Positions 11,118 to 23,436 are shown, counted from the first letter of the stretch. The stretch is 64,000 bases of DNA from Rhipidocladum racemiflorum (GCA_036346355.1 CM070581.1:48751849-48815848); one strand, 5' to 3'. Numbers and translations: made by a program. The notes: generated by a model not told the origin, from the sequence alone.

Positions 11118-11264
11118 TCATATTCTCCATACATGAAATCCAGTCAACAAATATTTTTCTTCGCCTACTCTTTCCAGAGCAAGTGTTATTGAGTTCAGAA
11201 GATCTGAAACCATTTGTAGCGTTGGTTGCTGCGGATGTTGTTCGCTATCACCACCATGTGAAAT
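11118..11264 (-). pseudogene. Possible terminal exon of a captured unidentified gene
   Basis: A clean acceptor (ATGCAG, complement of 11265-11270) precedes an open frame ending in TGA at 11118-11120. It encodes a hydrophilic segment, then SDLLNSITLALERVGEEKYL. I do not recognise the protein. It is on the same strand as the myosin exons but about 2.3 kb downstream and shows no link to them. The overlapping plus-strand ORF is judged a shadow. Confidence 0.3.
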
Positions 11265-11606
11265 CTGCATGGTCAAGATGCAGAATATTATCGAAGATGT
11301 ATATACAAAAGTATAAAGCAACAAATAGATTTAAAAAATAGGAAGATTCTATGAAATAAAGTACTCCCTCAGTTCCTAATGTGCGCAGTCATATTTTTGA
11401 ACTTTGGTAACTAATATACACAATTTATTTAGATTGGCAACACAAAATTTGATTTACATTCGACAACAAACTATAGTAAACATAAGCCCCAAAAAAGTTT
11501 TTCCCTTTATTGTCAGGAACCTTTTTGTCTTGACTCATCACCTCCTGGATTTGGAGCAGTGTACGAGAGTACAAGATCATGAATTAGAAAATGAATAAAG
11601 GTTTAC

Positions 11607-13002
11607 TGTTGGAATAGTCCCACATTGGTTGTGGAGAGGGCTTAAGCATGGTTTATAAGGGTGAGAGAGCACCTCCTCATCGAGCTAGCTTTTTGGGGGA
11701 GATGGCCCAAGAGACCTTAGCCCGCTGCTCGGGTTAGGCCTGACCTGGGATTCGGACGCGCTAGGTGTGGTGGTCCGGCTAACAAGTGGTATCAGAGCCC
11801 AGGTGTGGCCCAAGTGGCCCCAAGTGTGGCCCAGGGGGAGCCCAGGTGTGGCCCAGGGGGAGCCCAGGTGTGGCCTAGGGGGAGCCCAGGGGGCCTAGGG
11901 GTGGCCCAAGTGGTTCCTAGATAATCTCGGCCCAATGTGTGAGAGGGAGATTGTTGGAATAGTCCCACATTGGTTGTAGAGAGGGCTTGAGCATGGTTTA
12001 TAAGGGTGAGGGAGCACCCCCTCATCGAGCTAGCTTTTTGGGCGGAGATGGCCCAAGAGACCTTAGCCCGCTGCTCGGGTTGGGTCTGACCTGGGATCCA
12101 GACGAGCGGTGTGGCGGTCCGGCTAACAAGTGGTATCAGAGCCCAGGTGTGGCCCAAGTGGCCCCAAGTGTGGCCCAGGGGGAGCCCAGGTGTGGCCTAG
12201 GGGGAGCCTAGGGGGCCTAGGGGTGGCCCAAGTGGTTCCTAGATAATCTCGGCCCAATGTGTGAGGGGGAGATTGTTGGAATAGTCCCATATTGGTTGTG
12301 GGGAGGGCTTGAGCATGGTTTATAAGGGTGAGGGAGCATCCTCTCATCGAGCTAGTTTTTTTGGGGGGAGATGGCCCAAGAGACCTTAGCCCACTGCTCG
12401 GGTTGGGTCTGACCTGGGATCCGGACGCGCTAGGTGTGGTGGTCCGGCTAACAAGTGGTATCAGAGCCCAGGTGTGGCCCAGGTGGCCCCAGTTGTGGCC
12501 CAGGGGGAGCCCAGGTGTGGCCTAGGGGGAGCCCAGGTGGCCCAGGGGTGGCCCAAGTGGTTCCTAGATAATCTCAGCCCAATGTGTGAGAGGGAGATTG
12601 TTGGAATAGTCCCACATTGGTTGGGATCGTTAGAATAGTCCCACATTGGTTATGGAAGGGCAAAGGACCTAACTTATAAGTGGGGGAGTCCCTCACCTCT
12701 TAAGCTAGATTTTGGGGTTGAGAAGGCTCTTACGATCCAACAATTGGTATCAGAGCCCGGTTCTAACATCTTTGCCCCGATGGACACTAGGGTGTGAAGG
12801 CCTGATGGACCGTGGCCCTGAGGGACCGTCGGTGTACGGTGAAGGGGCGGTGAACGGCTGAGAGATACCAATGTGTGAAGGGGGGATTGTTAGAATAGTC
12901 CCACATTGGTTGTGGAAGGGCAAAGTACCTAACTTATAAGTGGGGGAGTCCCTCACCTCTTAAGCTAGCTTTTGGGGTTGAGAAGGCCCTTACGATCCAA
13001 CA
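11607..13002 (+). mobile_element. Composite array of TRIM/SMART-type LTR elements
   Basis: Three complete copies of a 177-180 base LTR (11607-11784, 11952-12128, 12274-12453), each starting TGTTGGAATAGTCCCAC and ending GGCTAACA, alternate with short GC-rich internal parts that begin with the PBS TGGTATCAGAGCC (11787, 12131 and 12456 onwards). A purine tract (GTGAGAGGGAGAT type) precedes LTR copies two and three. A fourth LTR is cut to about 26 bases (12599-12624) and is followed by a related element with 115-base LTRs. The whole block is flanked by one duplicated TTTAC (11602-11606 and 13003-13007). No protein is encoded, so these are non-autonomous. Confidence 0.88.
12628..13002 (+). mobile_element. 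Second TRIM type with 115-base LTRs
   Basis: LTRs 12628-12742 and 12888-13002 start (T/C)GTTAGAATAGTCCCAC and end GATCCAACA. A PBS TGGTATCAGAGCC lies at 12745-12757 and a purine tract AAGGGGGGAT before the right LTR. The internal part is only 145 bases. The first twenty bases resemble those of the longer TRIM type next to it, so the two are relatives. Confidence 0.85.
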
Positions 13003-13612
13003 TTTACAACTACATTACTTACATGCAACCGCATATTCTTCTTTGTAGCCAGAAAATATAGGTAAAAGATAAGGCCAAAGCACAGACCAAATACTACTGA
13101 TTCTGACTTTTGATTCTGGTAAGCAGTAATATTGGCAAGCATTAGAAGAATCTCAGAGTGCATATTTACAATGCAGCTACTTTAAAGATAACTAGGCTTA
13201 TCTCAATCATATTTGGTGATTGCATAAAATTCACAAACCCAAAATGGAGACTAAAAAGAGAATGAATCATGGAAATAGATCGGATTCTGTAGTGCGTGAA
13301 ATGGTACTTCACGCTGACCAATATGAAAGCTGTGGCATGATTGGGCAAGCAATAGCAAAAATAATCAAATGACGAGAGAATAACCAGTGAAATTTAAAGA
13401 GTCTCACGAACTCAGTCCGATTGCCCCAAATAAAACAAATCAACCTTTACTTAGGATGTCCTGGAAATAGTGGGATTATGATCGCATTATGTTATGCCAA
13501 ACTGAAAAGTGAATTATATAACAGCTCATATAGTGGAAGCAACACACAATAACAGGATGTGCGGTTTATAAATTTTTCTGGTCAACAAAAGACATGAATA
13601 GACAAGGGAGCA

Positions 13613-14757
13613 CCTCAGGTGGGGCAGCACAAAGCATGTAGAAAGTGGTAATTTCTCTCTGGATCAGATATTTGACAGACACGAGATCTCTCAAGAAGAT
13701 ACGTCCTAATAGCAGCTCCTGATATTCTCCCTTTCTGATCAAACTGGATCTCAACAAACTTTCCAAAGCGACCGCAGTAATAACGGTGGAAAAAATTGGT
13801 TGAGTGAGAAAGACAGTTAACCACAATACAAATAGAAATGATCAATATAGAATTCTTCTTACATTGAATTATTGTTTCTGACAGTCTTTGCATTTCCAAA
13901 TGCTTCAAGGACAGGATTAGACTGTGAGAGGAATGTGAGTTAATCAGTTGAACGAGAACACCAGATGATCACAGAAATAGTTATTCGGAATAAGTTGAGT
14001 CTCAGAAATCATCACCTGAAGAACTTGCTTCTCCACCGTTTGCCCTTCAGAGGCAGCCTTCCCACCCATGTACGCAAGATAACGCATGATCATTTTAGTG
14101 CTTTCTGTTTTACCAGCACCACTTTCTCCACTTACGAGAATTGACTGACTAACTACTTCATTTAACATCAGTCTGAAAAAAAACCAGTCAATGTATTCTC
14201 CTCTCAGTCAAACTCAAAAGAGAAAAGGCATTGAAAATTTTTATGGCAAGTACCTATTAAAATTATAAACCACCTAGTAATTATCAACATATATCAGAAT
14301 GAACCTACCCATATGCAACATCTGCAACAGCGAAAGGATGGGGCTTAATTCACCAAAAGCCGCCTCTTTGTATTGTTCCATCATCTGAGTGTCGTACAAA
14401 TGAGGAAGTCTTCGGAAAGGATTTACAGCAATCAAGATATTTCCAATATACGTCTGGTTTCAAAACAAAGAAGTTGGAAACACATATTAGAGAATAATGA
14501 ATGTCATTAATTAAAAATAGTATTAGTGGAAAATACAGAACAAAAATATAGTCACGTTATTTACATCAATCCTAACTCACATAAATTTCATTCATGTTAT
14601 ATCTAGATTTCAAATTCTGAAGAACCAGGCCATGGACTTTTCATTCAAACACTTGACCGTAATTGTGTCTCCATGGAGTTTTATGACCTCCCATCGATCC
14701 AGGCCACATCGGGATCCTCAACCCAAACCTGGGATCCCGCTGCGATGGTAGCTTGAG
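13613..14757 (-). pseudogene. Captured myosin XI motor-domain fragment
   Basis: Minus-strand exons in correct order from a class XI-type plant myosin, the actin motor that moves organelles. About 14757-14580 holds GSQVWVEDPDVAWIDG and LQNLKSRYNMNEIY. About 14456-14310 holds TYIGNILIAVNPFRRLPHLY. 14172-14016 holds the ATP-binding P-loop GESGAGKTE. 13921-13865 holds NPVLEAFGNAKTVRNNNS (switch I region). About 13773-13613 holds FGKFVEIQFDQKGRISGAAI. Introns remain, so genomic DNA was captured rather than mRNA. One-base losses near 14695 and 14346, a two-base loss near 13645 and a damaged acceptor at 13774 break the frame. The rest of the motor, the IQ motifs and the tail are absent. It sits inside CACTA-3 with no element genes beside it. 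Confidence 0.9.
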
Positions 14758-15436
14758 CCGCCTGCAGGATCACAGTGTGACATTAAACACTAACCGTGTA
14801 TTGCTTGATGTTAAAAAACAACATGCATTTTGCCTAAAATGTCGGTGCCCATGCGGTCTGCAGTCATCACAACAGTACAATATGAAAACTATGGGCACTG
14901 AACTGCGGCCTTCAACCATTTTTCTTTGGCGCGAACAAGAGCAGTACACTGGGCCTAATGATCAACCCCTATAACAGCAGAATTTGTCAGAAATGTCACC
15001 CCCATTTCTCATTCGTTGTCTAAATCTCCAGGGGCGGACTTAATGTGGGGCATGAGGGGTTCAGCCGAACCCCCATTTTTTTTGGAAAATGAACTGCTAT
15101 CACTAGTACTAGTTCAGAGTAACAAACTCAACTCTTACAACAACAAAATCCAAGCAAGCTAGGGCTTCCTTACCATCAAAGGAAATCAATCCAGGTCCGG
15201 ATGTATCTCCTCTCCACGCCAGCCGTGTGAGCGCGCTAAACTTTGAGACGAACGAGGGAACCGGGTGACGGTGTGAGGGCGGTGAGGGTGGCACCGGTCA
15301 GGGGCAAGCCGGTGGAGGCGGCGCGGTGGAGGGGGCGCCAGCTATGAGCTACGAGCAGGAGGGTGGCGGCGCCTCCAAGCAGCCGAGTGTGCTGATGAGT
15401 TAGGGTTGAGTTCCCTCCAATCGGTATTTGGTCCTT
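14758..15436. other. CACTA-3 interior right of the myosin fragment
   Basis: Contains a GGGGCGGACTTAATGTGGGG...CCGAACCCCC patch (15031-15078) reminiscent of a small repeat, and a GC-rich part (15200-15420) that, on the minus strand, looks like a 5' leader and first exon of a grass gene. I cannot identify a product. Confidence 0.35.
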
Positions 15437-15719
15437 CTCTATTTACGTCGGCCTGGCTAGGCCGACGTAAATAGCTGCCACATGTCCTATTTACGTCGGC
15501 TAGGCCCGGCCGACGTAAATAACCGTCTGACGTGGCATGTTTCCGTCGGCCATGCCGACGTAAATAGGATTTGGCCGACGTAAACAAGCCTGTTAGATTT
15601 TTAAATTTTTTCGGGCGGGGTGGGGAGCTATTTTCGTCGGCCTGGCTTAGCCGACGTAAATAATCCTGCATTTACGTCGGTTTTTTAGGACGACGTAAAT
15701 AGATCGGATTCCTGTAGTG
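15437..15719. repeat. Right hairpin array of CACTA-3
   Basis: Five units of the ATTTACGTCGGCC/GGCCGACGTAAAT palindrome, matching the left array and ending in the terminal repeat. Confidence 0.88.
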
Positions 15720-15722
15720 CAA

Positions 15723-15875
15723 TAAAAAACCGATTGGAATGAGGATATTATCACAATCGGTTCTAACAAAGAACCGATTATGATACTGTACCTATCTCAA
15801 TCGGTTCCAACAAGAACCAATTGTGATACTGTACCCATCCCAATCGATTCCTACAAAGAACCGATTGTGATGATG
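15723..15875. repeat. Left subterminal repeats of CACTA-1 (inner part)
   Basis: Continuation of the ACAATCGGTT palindromes after the CACTA-3 insertion. The corresponding stretch in CACTA-2 ends at about 42440. Confidence 0.8.
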
Positions 15876-16135
15876 TTACTGTCCATCGTCCGAAATTAGC
15901 CTCGCATTCACAACATGACATTCATCACAATCCACAATATCACAGAACATATACATTCACAAAACCACACACATTACATTCACATTAGTATTGTTTACAA
16001 TCTGTAACATTCACATAAACATCCAAGCATAACATTACACATCACATTCACATTAATTTTGTTTACATTTATGAACTAGTATTTGCTTGACTGGTCTCAA
16101 TATCTACCATCCTCTGTTATAACTTCTGTCCAGTA
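15876..16135. other. CACTA-1, noncoding 3' side of the second gene
   Basis: Short repeats of ACATTCACA type, AT-rich; the same stretch is present in CACTA-2 at 42441-42689. It probably holds the 3' untranslated part of the second gene. Confidence 0.5.
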
Positions 16136-19100
16136 TCACTGGCATATATGGTCTCGTAATCTCTTGAGATCAATGTTGGTTAGGCTCTTCCGGAGGATAT
16201 CAACGTCCTGCAAAATAGATGTATAGTAGTGCACTAATATATTTAAGTCTTAAATTTTGATTGTAAAAGGCTGATAGTATTATGCTTGTAAACAAATATC
16301 ACATTGACAGTAGTGCAAATAATCAGCTCTATACCTTAGGGAAACGATCTGCGCGACCAACCAAAATTAGCATGTGCTGCATCACGTAAAAGGCACACAG
16401 ATCAATCATCGCACCCTTGTTGATGACACTGTGAACAAAGAAACTTAAATTAGGAGACGAATTAATAATAGGTATCAGAAATAAATCCTATGATAGACAC
16501 TTGTACCTTGAAGCGCTTCCACTTTAATTTGGTGCTTTGTTTATCATTGTGTCGGCCACGCTCAACAACGTAAGACAATAAAGCCCTACATACATTGGAG
16601 AGATACCATTAAGGTAAAAAAATATCTAACGCAGTTCAATATGTAAAGTGTTGGGTTAGAGGAATGTACTTACTTCTGCAAAACAGGCTCGATCGCGTAG
16701 TCCATCGGTCTATTTTCGAGTGAGTTCAACGTGTAGACTTTGTTTTGACTCGGAACAACCGTAAGTAGAACCCAATGGTTGCTTATTAAATGGTACATAG
16801 TGCAAGAAAATAAGTTCATATACGGTTGAAGTGTGTACATGTAATTGAATTGTATAGTAGTACATACTCCTGGTGGTACGGGAAGAGAATAGTCCTTTTT
16901 CGCCTCTTCATGCAATGACTGCTTGATGTATCCTGCAAGGAACTCCGATTGATACCTAGCCATGGTCGCAGACACCATCTCGGGGTCGACAAACCCGACA
17001 GGGTGTCGACCCGTCACGGTTCGCTGCCTCATGATCCTGCAATTCATATCAATTGTTAAAAAATATAATACAAAATCAGTAAAAAAGTCATAGGAATGAT
17101 TATGGTGCGATACTCACAGCGTCCAGGATCGTATGGTAGAAATATCGACGGCTTTCAAGCTGTACATAAAGTACAGATCCTCAAAACCGACTGGGAAGGT
17201 CCCATCCTCTTTGCGGTGGAATTGTCCACCTCGATACTTCACTATGAAATCGTGGCGAGGCTCAGCCTCATATGACTTATCGATGTACCATCCATTTAGA
17301 TGGCGGGTGAACAAGCCTAAAGAATTCAATTCATTGCTTGCGAGAAAGGGCTTTCAATGTATGTACCGTTTGTGATCATCAGGGTGCTCTGTGTCCTCTG
17401 ACAACTTTGCCTTCTTCACGGAGGGACTCTGAACTCTGCTTTGGATCATTCATTAGCGTGGTAGAAGTCCTTTTGCGTACCACCTGTGCGCCAACATTTG
17501 TAGCTGCAGGCGTAGGTGCAGCCGCAGGCCTAGGTGCAGGTTGTGAAGTAGGGGCGAGGAAGCGAGTCAGCGGCGATAGCTTGAGGCGATAGTAGTAGTA
17601 GGAGCGAGTGCAGCGATAGCGAAGCAGCGGCAGCGGTAATGCGATACGATGCGATAACAGAGCGGTGCAGCATCGGTAGTAGCGAGGCGGTGCAGCAAAG
17701 AGAAGCGATGAGCGATGGCAGGAGGAGGTGCTTGCACTACGACACCCGTCGCGGGCCACTTGATGAACGGCATCCGTGCTTGCTCGAGAGTGGTGATATC
17801 TTCATTCGGGGGGACCTCCAGGGCATGAGACAGGAAAACATCGTGGACATAGTCCACCTGTACCCTCATGTAGCCCTTCCCCAAAGGTATACCATGCACC
17901 ATGCCATCCTCCTTGCTTGGAAATGCAACCCCACGCCCAGCCTCAATGTATATTTCGTCGTCGATCAGGACTAGCTGGCACTTGGCAGGATCCTGCAAGA
18001 AGTGTGCATCTTCATCATAATCTTTGTTAAGCTTACTGATGTACCTTTTAGTCCGAAATAATTATTACCTTGAGATGTGGAATGCACAGTTCCTTATTGG
18101 AAGCGCAGCTGCTAGGGCGTAGCATAGGCGATGGTTCAGGACTCTGATTCTGGGAGAACATCGCCATCATCTCAGCCTTTAGGCACTCCTCACGTGCCAG
18201 CACCTCCACCATCACCTCCTGCCTCACCTCCTCCTTCAACTCCTCCTTCACCTGCGCCCTAATCCGCACCACACGTTCTTCCCATGATCTTGCCCTGGCA
18301 CTGGAAGCACTCTCCTCTACAAAGAAGGACCTCTTCGTATGCCCCGCACCTGCGGCAAGCACCCGACCCTTATAATCGGGCTTCCCGATTGCCGAAGACA
18401 GGATGTCCCTTGACCCCTGGCTTTGAAATGCTCCTTGCTCTTTCTGCTGGCTTACCTCCTCCTGCAGGACGCAAATTTAAATTATTACTAAAATACAATG
18501 GGAAGGGTCAGCTGCAATGTACTATGTTAGATATCTTAGGATGGTCGTGACGATCTCTACGGTCGCAAGGTTTGGAACGACAATCTGACCGTCAAAGGTT
18601 TTCTTCGTCCTCGCTAATACCCAGTTGCGTGCCCGCTCCTCGCATATGTGGGAGTAAGTCATCGTTGTCCTAGAGGTTGCACACTCCTCGGCTAGTCGTG
18701 CCCACTCTGCCTTCTTCCCTACATACCCATCGGAACCGAGGTGGTGCGCGTGTGTGTTACGCCTCTGTATAGCGATATTCTTCTCTCTCAGCTCCTCGCC
18801 TCGGGCGTATTCCCCATCCTTGTGAACTCCTCCCAATCCTCAGGAGTAACAAATGGATACCTTTGGAAGGGAGTACGGCTTTTCAACACGAACTCAGCAT
18901 GCATGCTAACACTGAAATGCCTCTAAGCCACACCCATTCTCTTCAAGGCGCACCGTCTCACATTGATTTCATCTTCCTCTGGTATAATCCATTTTCCCTT
19001 AACTTCGTCCCACAGTCGGTTCTTCTGCTCGTCCCTTACTTCCTTCCTCCAGTCCTTAACTGTGATCGGCACTCTCTCCCTCACCAATTGGCCGAGAAAA

Positions 19101-19285
19101 GAGGAGTAGCGCCCCTTAAACTTGCTAGGACCCATGCAAACCCCCATGGCATTGAAGTGGAGCACTTGCTGCGTTCTCCCTATGGCCCCTTTATTCAGTT
19201 CTCTGCCCTTTCTGACCTTCCTCGATAGGGTAGCAGGACCTTCTTCTCTCTCTAGTGTTGAGCCAGTGCTCTCTCTTTGCGACAT
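16136..19285 (-). pseudogene. CACTA-1 second gene: transposase_24 plus C48-peptidase-like protein, broken
   Basis: The minus-strand reading starts at ATG 19283-19285 (MSQRESTGS). The first part (about 19285-18550) matches the plant transposase (Ptta/En/Spm) family with RYSSFLGQLVRERVPI and GKWIIPEE. An acidic coiled stretch follows (18462-18069, EELKEEVRQEVMVEVL). A segment with CQLVLIDDEIYIEAGRG (about 17998-17750) and a Ser/Arg-rich part come next. The last exons carry a Ulp1/C48-type protease fold (HWVLLTVVPSQNKVYTLNSL near 16795-16720, LCAFYVMQHML near 16400). The usual Asp after the His is Asn. Introns have GT-AG ends, and the last exon stops at 16136-16138. A nonsense codon near 18924, where CACTA-2 has TTG, and shifts near 18830 disable it. 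In En/Spm the second protein binds subterminal repeats; that role is inferred. Confidence 0.82.
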
Positions 19286-19416
19286 TTTGAACTAAGTACG
19301 TATATGTCAAACCTAAATTTCATGAGAGAAAGCAATTCAAATATCTGACATGATTATATTTCAGATAAGCGAAAGCATATTATAGAAAATTAACAAATTA
19401 AGCGAAAGCATATTAT

Positions 19417-19835
19417 GATCTTCAAGAAATGTCTATCTATAGACCAACTAAGTACATACGTACCAACGATGACTCCTAATCTCTAATTAGGTTAGGCCCT
19501 AATCCCATTAGAGGATATGTGGTTCGGGCAAGTTCCTAAGCTATTGTACAACTCCAGAGAAAATTTCAGCAGCATCTCCTCGCTGTTCTCCAAATACACG
19601 TCTCGACAACAGGTCAAGAGGGTGTGTAATCGGAGAACACCAGAGAGATGCTGCTGAAACTTTCTCTAGATTTTGTACAACAGCTTAAGAACTTGCCCGA
19701 ACCACGTATCCTCGAACTGTCCAAAAACGTGGACAATTCGAGACTGCTTGCTTATAAATATGCCATTTTAGCATACTTATAAACAAGCACCCTCGAACGG
19801 GAGGCGCATAGGTTACGCAACTAAACTCGATAATA
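19417..19835 (-). promoter_or_regulatory. Leader module M1 with long hairpin, upstream of the second gene
   Basis: A roughly 400-base block found four times in the window, twice per autonomous-type CACTA, each time just upstream of a gene start and in the same orientation. Arms of about 90 bases (19511-19599 and 19622-19713) pair around a loop near 19600-19621. On the minus strand two TATA-like TTTATAAG boxes lie near 19751-19785, upstream of the hairpin, so the hairpin would lie in the 5' leader of the transcript. A smaller hairpin (TCGAATTGTCC/GGACAGTTCGA, 19712-19742) lies next to it. Confidence 0.75.
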
Positions 19836-20199
19836 AAGTGCGATAATATAGCAGACTTTACAAGTTTCAAATTGCAATGAGAATATAATCTGCACATATT
19901 GCTATAGAAGGATTACTAAATTAATTATTCAAGATTGTTAGCTAAGAGCAGTAGCAGAAGGAATAAGCACAGTAGCAGTAGCAAAAGGAATAAGCACAGC
20001 ACTGCTCTAACCCTAGAACAATGCATTAAGAGCAAGTGCCACCAAATTGTCAGCTAAGAGCAGTACTTATCTAGGTCTAGCAAGTTCCTTTAATGATCAA
20101 ATTAAGCAATCATCATCAAACTATTTACAACCAATTAAAGCCCACAGTCCGAGATCATTCTTACAGTGCGCCGAACCGAGTTGGCAATGGGGGAGGACC
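19836..20199. other. CACTA-1 spacer between genes
   Basis: AT-rich, with repeated AGCAGTAGCA(A/G)AAGGAATAAGCAC and AGAGCA(A/G)TA pieces. No coding evidence. Confidence 0.4.
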
Positions 20200-20385
20200 C
20201 CAAGGGGCCGCCGATGGGGGAGGAGCCGGCCAGAAGGGGACGTGCCGATTGGGGGGAGGAGCCGGCCGGAGGGGGAGGCGTCGATGGGGGAGGCGCCGAT
20301 GGGGGAGGCACCGACGGGGTACGCGCCGATGGGGGAGGCGCCGGGGGGAGGAGCCAGAGGGGGAGCCGCTGGTGGGGGAGGTGAT
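20200..20385. repeat. GC-rich 15-base minisatellite in CACTA-1
   Basis: Tandem units of GCCGATGGGGGAGGC type, changing every few copies (GTCGATGG, ACCGACGG, GCCGGGGG). Every frame is open because the unit is a multiple of three, so the ORFs through it in several frames are not evidence of a gene. A diverged counterpart lies at the same position in CACTA-2. Confidence 0.8.
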
Positions 20386-20484
20386 CGAGCTAGGGTTGTG
20401 GAATGGGGACGAAACGAAATCAGTGAGCACCAGGGAAATGAATTGAGTGTGCACACCGAAATGTATGTAGTGCCTGCTGAAAAT

Positions 20485-20625
20485 AATTTCATATCTGTAT
20501 CGGTTCACCCAAGAAACCAATCGTAATTTGAGTAATATCTGTGTCGGTTCTTTAACAAAACGATCGCAACATTTGAGCACTATCTGTGTCGGTTTCCTAA
20601 AGGAACCGATTGTGATGACTATGAT
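20485..20625. repeat. Internal cluster of subterminal-type motifs (CACTA-1)
   Basis: ATCTGTGTCGGTT(C/T) and AACCGATTGTGATG pieces of the kind normally restricted to the ends of this family, here between the 3' end of the TNP2 gene and the leader of the second gene. The same cluster is in CACTA-2 at 47195-47395. Confidence 0.7.
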
Positions 20626-23436
20626 CCAATTTCTATCATTTTTTGAAACCATTGCACTAATTTTGTATAAACATATTTTGGGATCCAATTTCTATCATTT
20701 TTTTGAAACAGTGTCTTCATTCAAAAGAGTCAAAAAGTCAAATCTTTTTCAAATTTGCTATACTATAAGATCCATTTGACATGGAAATCTTACAACTTTA
20801 TTTACAAAATGCTACATTATCTAGCTACATGGAAATCTTACAACTTTATTTACAATACAACCCTTCTTGATGATCTACACGCATGTAATTTGTTCCATGT
20901 GTGCCGTCGTCACCGCTAAGACATGCCCCATATGCAAACGGAGGTGTTTCATCAAATTGGTTGTACTCTTCTTCATCTACGACATTTTCAACTCCAACAA
21001 TCCTCCTCTTGCCATGAAGTACGACGTGCAACCTCGGATTGGCCGGATAACGCACGTAGAAAACTTGAGTTGCTTGCTTCGCGAGGACGAATGGTTCATC
21101 TCTATAGGCCAGTCTATTCAGATCAACAAGAGTAAAACCTGTCTTGTCGAGCTTAACTCCGTGAGGAAGTCTCACACACTTACATCAGAACAATGGAACT
21201 TGGTATATTCCGTAGTCGAGCTCCCATATTTCTTCGATCATCCCGTAGTAACAGTTCATTGCAGTTGAGGATCCTCTTTTCGAGTGATCATCGGACAAAG
21301 CATCTATGCTCACACCACTTTTTTGCACTGTACTCTTTGCATATTGACTTTCAGTATAAAATGTGTAGCCATTAATATCGTAACCTTGCCATGTCTGTAC
21401 ATTAAATCTTGGTCCGTCAACCAACCATTTGATAGCCTCAGTACTAACGGAGACCTTCACCTTTTCTTTGAACCATGCGAGGAATCGATCGTTGTGTTCT
21501 CGTGTGATGGAAAGCTCATCCATATGTGGATTCTCTTCCCGTAATATCAACTTGTGCTGCTGGATGTATGGATGAACTTCTGCGCTATGTTGCAAGACTG
21601 TAAAATGCGATTTACAGTACATATCAAACTGTGGACTCATTAGATTTGACCCAATGGTTCCTTAGCCATCAAGTCTGCCCTCATGACGAGATATAGGAAC
21701 ACCAATCGGTTGTCTTTACCTAGATAGTCCACGCAGAACTCAATAACCTCTTCAGTCCCATAACCTTCAATAATACTACCCTTAGGCTTCGACCTGTTCC
21801 TCACGTATGACTTTAATATACCCATGTACCTCTCGAATGGATACATGTAACGCAGGAATGCGGGTCCACAAATCTTAATCTCTCTAACAAGGTGAACAAT
21901 GAGATAGACCATGACATCGAGGAACGATGAGGGGAAATGCATCTCAAGCTGACAAAGAGTCTGCACCACCTCACTCTGTAAGTTGTCCAGTATATCGGGA
22001 TCAATAACCTTGCATGAAATCGCATTGAAGAAATAACATAGCTTCGTGATTGCCAACCTGACGTCATCTGGTAGAATATTTCTGATTGCAGTAGGGAGCA
22101 TTTGGGTCATCAAGACATGACAGTCGTGGGACTTCATACCAAGCAACTTCAAATCATCCATAGACACAAGCTTCTTAATGTTTGCGGAGTAGCCCGATGG
22201 AACTTTAATATCGTGGAGACACTTGCAGAGGGCTTCTTTCTCCTTCTTGGATAAAGTGTAGCATGCAGCGGGGATGTACGGCCCTTTTCCATCCTCCTCC
22301 ACCACTTCAAGCTTGGGCCTGATTCCCATGTAGGTCATAGCGCGACGAGCATTCACACCATCCTTGGTCTTCCCAGGTATGTTCAGCAGGATGCCTACCA
22401 AATTATCACAAATATTTTTCTCAACGTGCATGACATCAATACATTGACGGACATCTAACTCCTTCCAATATGGTAAGTCCCAAAATATCGACCTCTTCTT
22501 CCAAATGGTCCTGGGACGAATAGATTTACGGCTCTTACCATACTGAACATCGATATCCTCTACGCGTGAATATACTTGCCTTTCACTCATAGGGTGCGGG
22601 GCCGCACGAACTTCCCTCTTTCCATCAAATTTGTCATCCATCTTACGATATCGATGACTTCGAGGTAGAAACCTACGGTGACCGATATACACCGTTTTCT
22701 TCGAATTTGGCAGCCACAAGCTATCAGTGTCCTCCTCACAAATTGGACAAGCTTTGGCTCCCTTCGTGCTATAGCCTGCCAAATTACCAACGGTTGGGAA
22801 ATCATTTATGGTGCAAAATATCATAGCCCGTAGGGTGAAGTTCTCTCTTTTGTATGCATCCCACACCTCGACCCCCTCATTCTACAATTTTACCAAATCC
22901 TCAATTAATGGTGCTAGGTACACATCAATATCATTACCCGGTTGTTTGGGTCCTAAGATTAGCAACGACATCATCATATACTTCCGCTTCATGCATAACC
23001 AAGGAGGCAAATTGTAGATACACAACAAAATTGGCCACGTACTGTGTCGACTGCTCATATTACCAAACGGTTTCATTCCATCTGTACTCGATCAAAATCT
23101 TATGTTCCTCATCTCGCCACCAAACTCCTCATGTTGCCAATCAATGTTTCTCCATTGAGCTGAATCAACGGGATGTCTCAAATTGCCATCTTCCTTTCGA
23201 GATTCATAATGCCAACGCAATAATTTTGCCTCTTTGGGATTTGCAAAGAACCGCTCTAAACTGGGAATGATGGGCAAATACCACAACACCTTGGCTGGTG
23301 CCCCTTTTTTCACATCTTCACCGTCATCAGTTCGGCTCTTACGCTTCTTGTCATTACGCTTCTCATTTTGTTTGTACCGGGGTACACCACAAACTGGACA
23401 AATGCGCAGTTCTTTATGGATGTTGCAGTATAGTAT

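Larger units (their letters stand above)
9443..15719. mobile_element. CACTA-3, gene-capturing CACTA of another family, nested in CACTA-1
   Basis: Termini CACTACAGGGATC (9443) and GATTCCTGTAGTG (to 15719) are flanked by CAA on both sides (9440-9442 and 15720-15722). Its subterminal motif is ATTTACGTCGGCC, quite unlike the ACAATCGGTT motif of its host element, so it is a separate family. It has no recognisable transposase. Instead it holds myosin XI exons (minus strand), other exon-like pieces and a TRIM array, and is therefore a Pack-type, non-autonomous element. Confidence 0.93.

Noticed and set aside
11087..11341. 84-codon plus-strand ORF in CACTA-3
   Set aside because: The opposite strand has a better exon-like signal with a splice acceptor; the plus ORF has no family features.
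19511..19713. Annotating the leader hairpin as a microRNA gene
   Set aside because: Arms are long and nearly fully paired and it lies in a transposon leader; without small RNA data an miRNA call is not supported.
20047..20688. Gly- or Pro-rich ORFs in five frames
   Set aside because: Made by the 15-base minisatellite; no frame is preferred and the CACTA-2 counterpart does not preserve one protein.
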